Shown in pieces: positions 61,783 to 64,000 of a stretch of DNA of 64,000 nucleotides. Made by a program: the position numbers and the translations under genes. Source of the stretch: Warburgia ugandensis (Eukaryota; Streptophyta; Magnoliopsida; Canellales; Canellaceae); NCBI GenBank assembly GCA_035236585.1, contig CP141126.1, positions 11,173,001-11,237,000 on the forward strand, in the 5' to 3' direction. Under the pieces are notes generated by a model. The model was given only the letters and a program-made list of their open reading frames with translations, had not been told where the DNA came from and searched no databases. The first letter of the stretch is position 1; each line of letters begins with the position of its first letter.

Positions 61783-62569
61783 ACAAGAAATTCTATGCGG
61801 CAGTCCAAACCTTACAATACTAGGACATTTCCTCATGCATTAGGAATTCATCCTACTTTTTGACAATGATGCCCTTAAGTACTCAATTCACAAAGGCTTC
61901 TGAATTATAGGCACACAAAGTGGGTCTAATCCCTACAGGATTATATACCTTTGTCCTAAGACACAAGGCTAGGTCCAAAAATAAGGTTGTTAATGCGTTG
62001 AGTCAAAAAGTCACTCTCTTACATACCCGAAGTGTGGAGGTGGCTGGGTTTGAGAGTGTTAAGGAGGACTACTACTCGTCCTAACTTTGGGCACATTTAT
62101 AAGGCTCTAAATTTTACCCCACACTAGTCCATGAGTTAGTTTACCATTATAGAGGGCCACCTCTTCAAAAGGAGCAAACAATACATCCCCAAACCTTATT
62201 GCATAAGTCCTTTATTTGGGAGCTCCACACACATGAGCAGTCTATTAATCTAATGGAGGATAGATTCACGACAAGCCTATTACTCTAATGGAGGATAGAT
62301 TCTATGGCTCACCTTGCAAAAGGATGCGGCCAAGACACTTTAGCAATGTCACACCTACCAAACCAAAAAACAAAATGTTGGTCTTTATACTCCGTTGACT
62401 ATAGCATACGCTCCCTGACAAGATATTAGTATGGACTTCGTGTTGGACTCCTCTCACAGTCAAAAAGCACATTTCATCTTTGTCGTAGTGGACATTTTTC
62501 TAAAATAGCCCAATGCATTCCATGCTCCAAGGCTTCTAATGCCTCATTGATGGCAAGGATTTTCTTTTC

Positions 62570-62979
62570 GGAGGTGATCCGCCTCCATGATTTGCCCAAA
62601 ACCATAATATCTAACCATGATATTAGATTTACCAGTTATTTCTAGAAGACACGGTAGATTATGATGGGTACCATGCTCCAATTTTCAATTGCTTATTACC
62701 CTTAAATGAATGGGCAAACTATAGTAATCGGAGCCTAAGTAATTTATTGAGGTACTTAGTCGAAAAGAGTGTGCGGAGGTGATCCGCCTCCATGATTTGC
62801 CCAAAACCATAATATCTAACCATGATATTAGATTTACCAGTTATTTCTAGAAGACACGGTAGATTATGATGGGTACCATGCTCCAATTTTCAATTGCTTA
62901 TTACCCTTAAATGAATGGGCAAACTATAGTAATCGGAGCCTAAGTAATTTATTGAGGTACTTAGTCGAAAAGAGTGTGC
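62570..62979 (+). repeat. Perfect 205-bp tandem duplication in gypsy integrase region
   Basis: 62570-62774 and 62775-62979 appear identical base for base. The unit covers part of the integrase core. Confidence 0.93.
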
Positions 62980-63440
62980 GGACTTGGGATCAGGTTCTCC
63001 CTGTAGCCAAGTTGGCTTATAATAGTTTTATTAATATGACAATAGAAAAGAATCCATTCAAAATAGTCACAGGCTACAAACCTATGATACCTATTGACCT
63101 TGTCCCAATGGACATTCCACAAAGATCATCCAAATTTGCATTATCATTTGCACAACATATTCATTCATTGCATGCAGATATTAGTAAAAAAATTAAGACA
63201 AGTAATTTAATATATAAAGCCCTCACTGCTGCCCATCGAAGAACCCAGAACTTTAATATTGGAGATTACATGATGGTTAGGATAAGGCCGGATCGCTTTC
63301 CTTCACATGCAACCAACAAACTACATGCCCAAGGTTCCAATCCCTATAAGGTCCTCCGAAATTTGGGGACAATGCTTATGAGCTAGACCTTCCTCGTGAC
63401 CTATAAATTCAACCCACCTCTAATGTGGAGGATTTGGTAC

Positions 63441-64000
63441 AACCTTTAATTTCACTTGCCCATTTTCTCCTCATTGCTGATTACTCTCCACAGAAAATGG
63501 CCTCTCCATTAATGAACTATCCTAACTAGATCAATCACAAAGTACTAGCTGGCTGCCTGCATAGAAGAAAATACTAGCTTGTTAACAACATATGGCAGCA
63601 AACCATGTGTGTTTTGGTCCTTTGGATTCCAGCAAAACATTACAGTCGAACAGTTTACCACTTCTGATTAACTACTGAAGATAAACTGCAATCGTAGAAG
63701 TTAAGAAGTCACATTATAAAATAGTAACTTGAGCCAATGATGGAGAAGCTGCCAGAATCTATGAAACTGTGTATCATCCAGAATTGACTTCATGACTGAC
63801 CTTACCAGCTACCAAGGTGAGTGTTTATTTTGAATGGTAATAGGAATCAACAAATGGCTACTTAAACTCCACTGCATGTTAAAAGAAAAGAAAAAAGAAA
63901 AAAAAGGAAATAACTGATATAAGTTGGTCAAATTGAAAATAAACTTTAATTTTGTTTTCTGCAAGTGTAAAACACAACAATTTATAATGCCTCCCAAAAG
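63441..64000. other. RING-gene intron, right edge of window
   Basis: No exon matching the missing N-terminal half was found, so the intron runs past 64000. The minus-strand open frame at 63809-63997 has no motif. Confidence 0.45.

Larger units (their letters stand above)
58740..63440 (+). mobile_element. Decayed Ty3/gypsy element in RING-gene intron
   Basis: Order on the plus strand: gag (about 58790-59420; APTFDGSHDPKVFLD); a much-broken protease region (59600-60500); reverse transcriptase (60545-61010; [37 protein letters not shown], and a shifted YDILIYSQT); RNase H (61150-61800; WPKPKTIHEVQNFYD); integrase (about 62390-63060); and the integrase tail to 63390. Many stops and shifts occur. 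The reverse transcriptase motif FVDD/YDD region is frame-shifted at about 60990. The wording of the reverse transcriptase resembles the Reina/CRM side of chromoviruses. LTRs were not found, so the ends are approximate. Confidence 0.85.

Noticed and set aside
63740-63840. Possible upstream exon of the RING gene near the right edge
   Set aside because: The splice-like 'ctcaccttgg' on the minus strand is not next to any sequence resembling the missing N-terminal half.

Overview
This window looks like nuclear DNA of a flowering plant. The genes have introns with GT-AG borders and plant-specific architectures (a DYW-type PPR protein, a subgroup 6 R2R3-MYB). It also carries Au-type SINEs, Ty3/gypsy chromoviruses, copia, RTE and L1 LINE remnants, and hAT and CACTA-like DNA transposons. 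The MYB and the element mix suggest a dicot or early-diverging angiosperm rather than a grass. The species cannot be fixed from sequence alone.

Layout. 297-8134 (+) is the 3' half of a VPS3/TGFBRAP1-like vacuolar sorting gene: eight exons, 310 residues, stop at 8134, with two Au SINEs and long dinucleotide runs in its introns. 9811-11667 (+) is an intact single-exon DYW-type PPR gene. 14569-27597 is a 13-kb transposon nest. It is bounded by hAT-like ends with a matching 7-bp flank and holds four clusters of roughly 30-bp hairpin repeats, a decayed minus-strand CACTA-type gene with a C48 (Ulp1-like) peptidase domain, an RTE LINE fragment, a minisatellite and a decayed hAT transposase. 28211-29198 (-) is an intact three-exon R2R3-MYB with the hallmarks of anthocyanin activators (249 residues). 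29290-40570 is gene-poor and contains LINE and copia fragments and microsatellites. 40574-56834 (-) is the 3' part of a TMEM185-like membrane protein with a C-terminal RING finger: nine exons, 319 residues. Its introns hold two internally deleted chromoviruses and several local duplications. Its missing 5' exons must lie beyond 64000, so the decayed gypsy element at about 58740-63440 also sits in one of its introns.

How the genes relate. The four host genes are independent units and do not form a pathway: endosome-vacuole tethering, organelle RNA editing, flavonoid regulation, and a membrane-bound putative ubiquitin ligase. What shapes the window is transposon load. Most bases outside exons are transposon-derived or simple repeats, and both genes cut by the window edges have introns swollen by insertions. 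Exon borders and reading frames were worked out by eye: phases join cleanly through all eight, three and nine exons of the spliced genes. Family names rest on recalled motif patterns, not on database searches.
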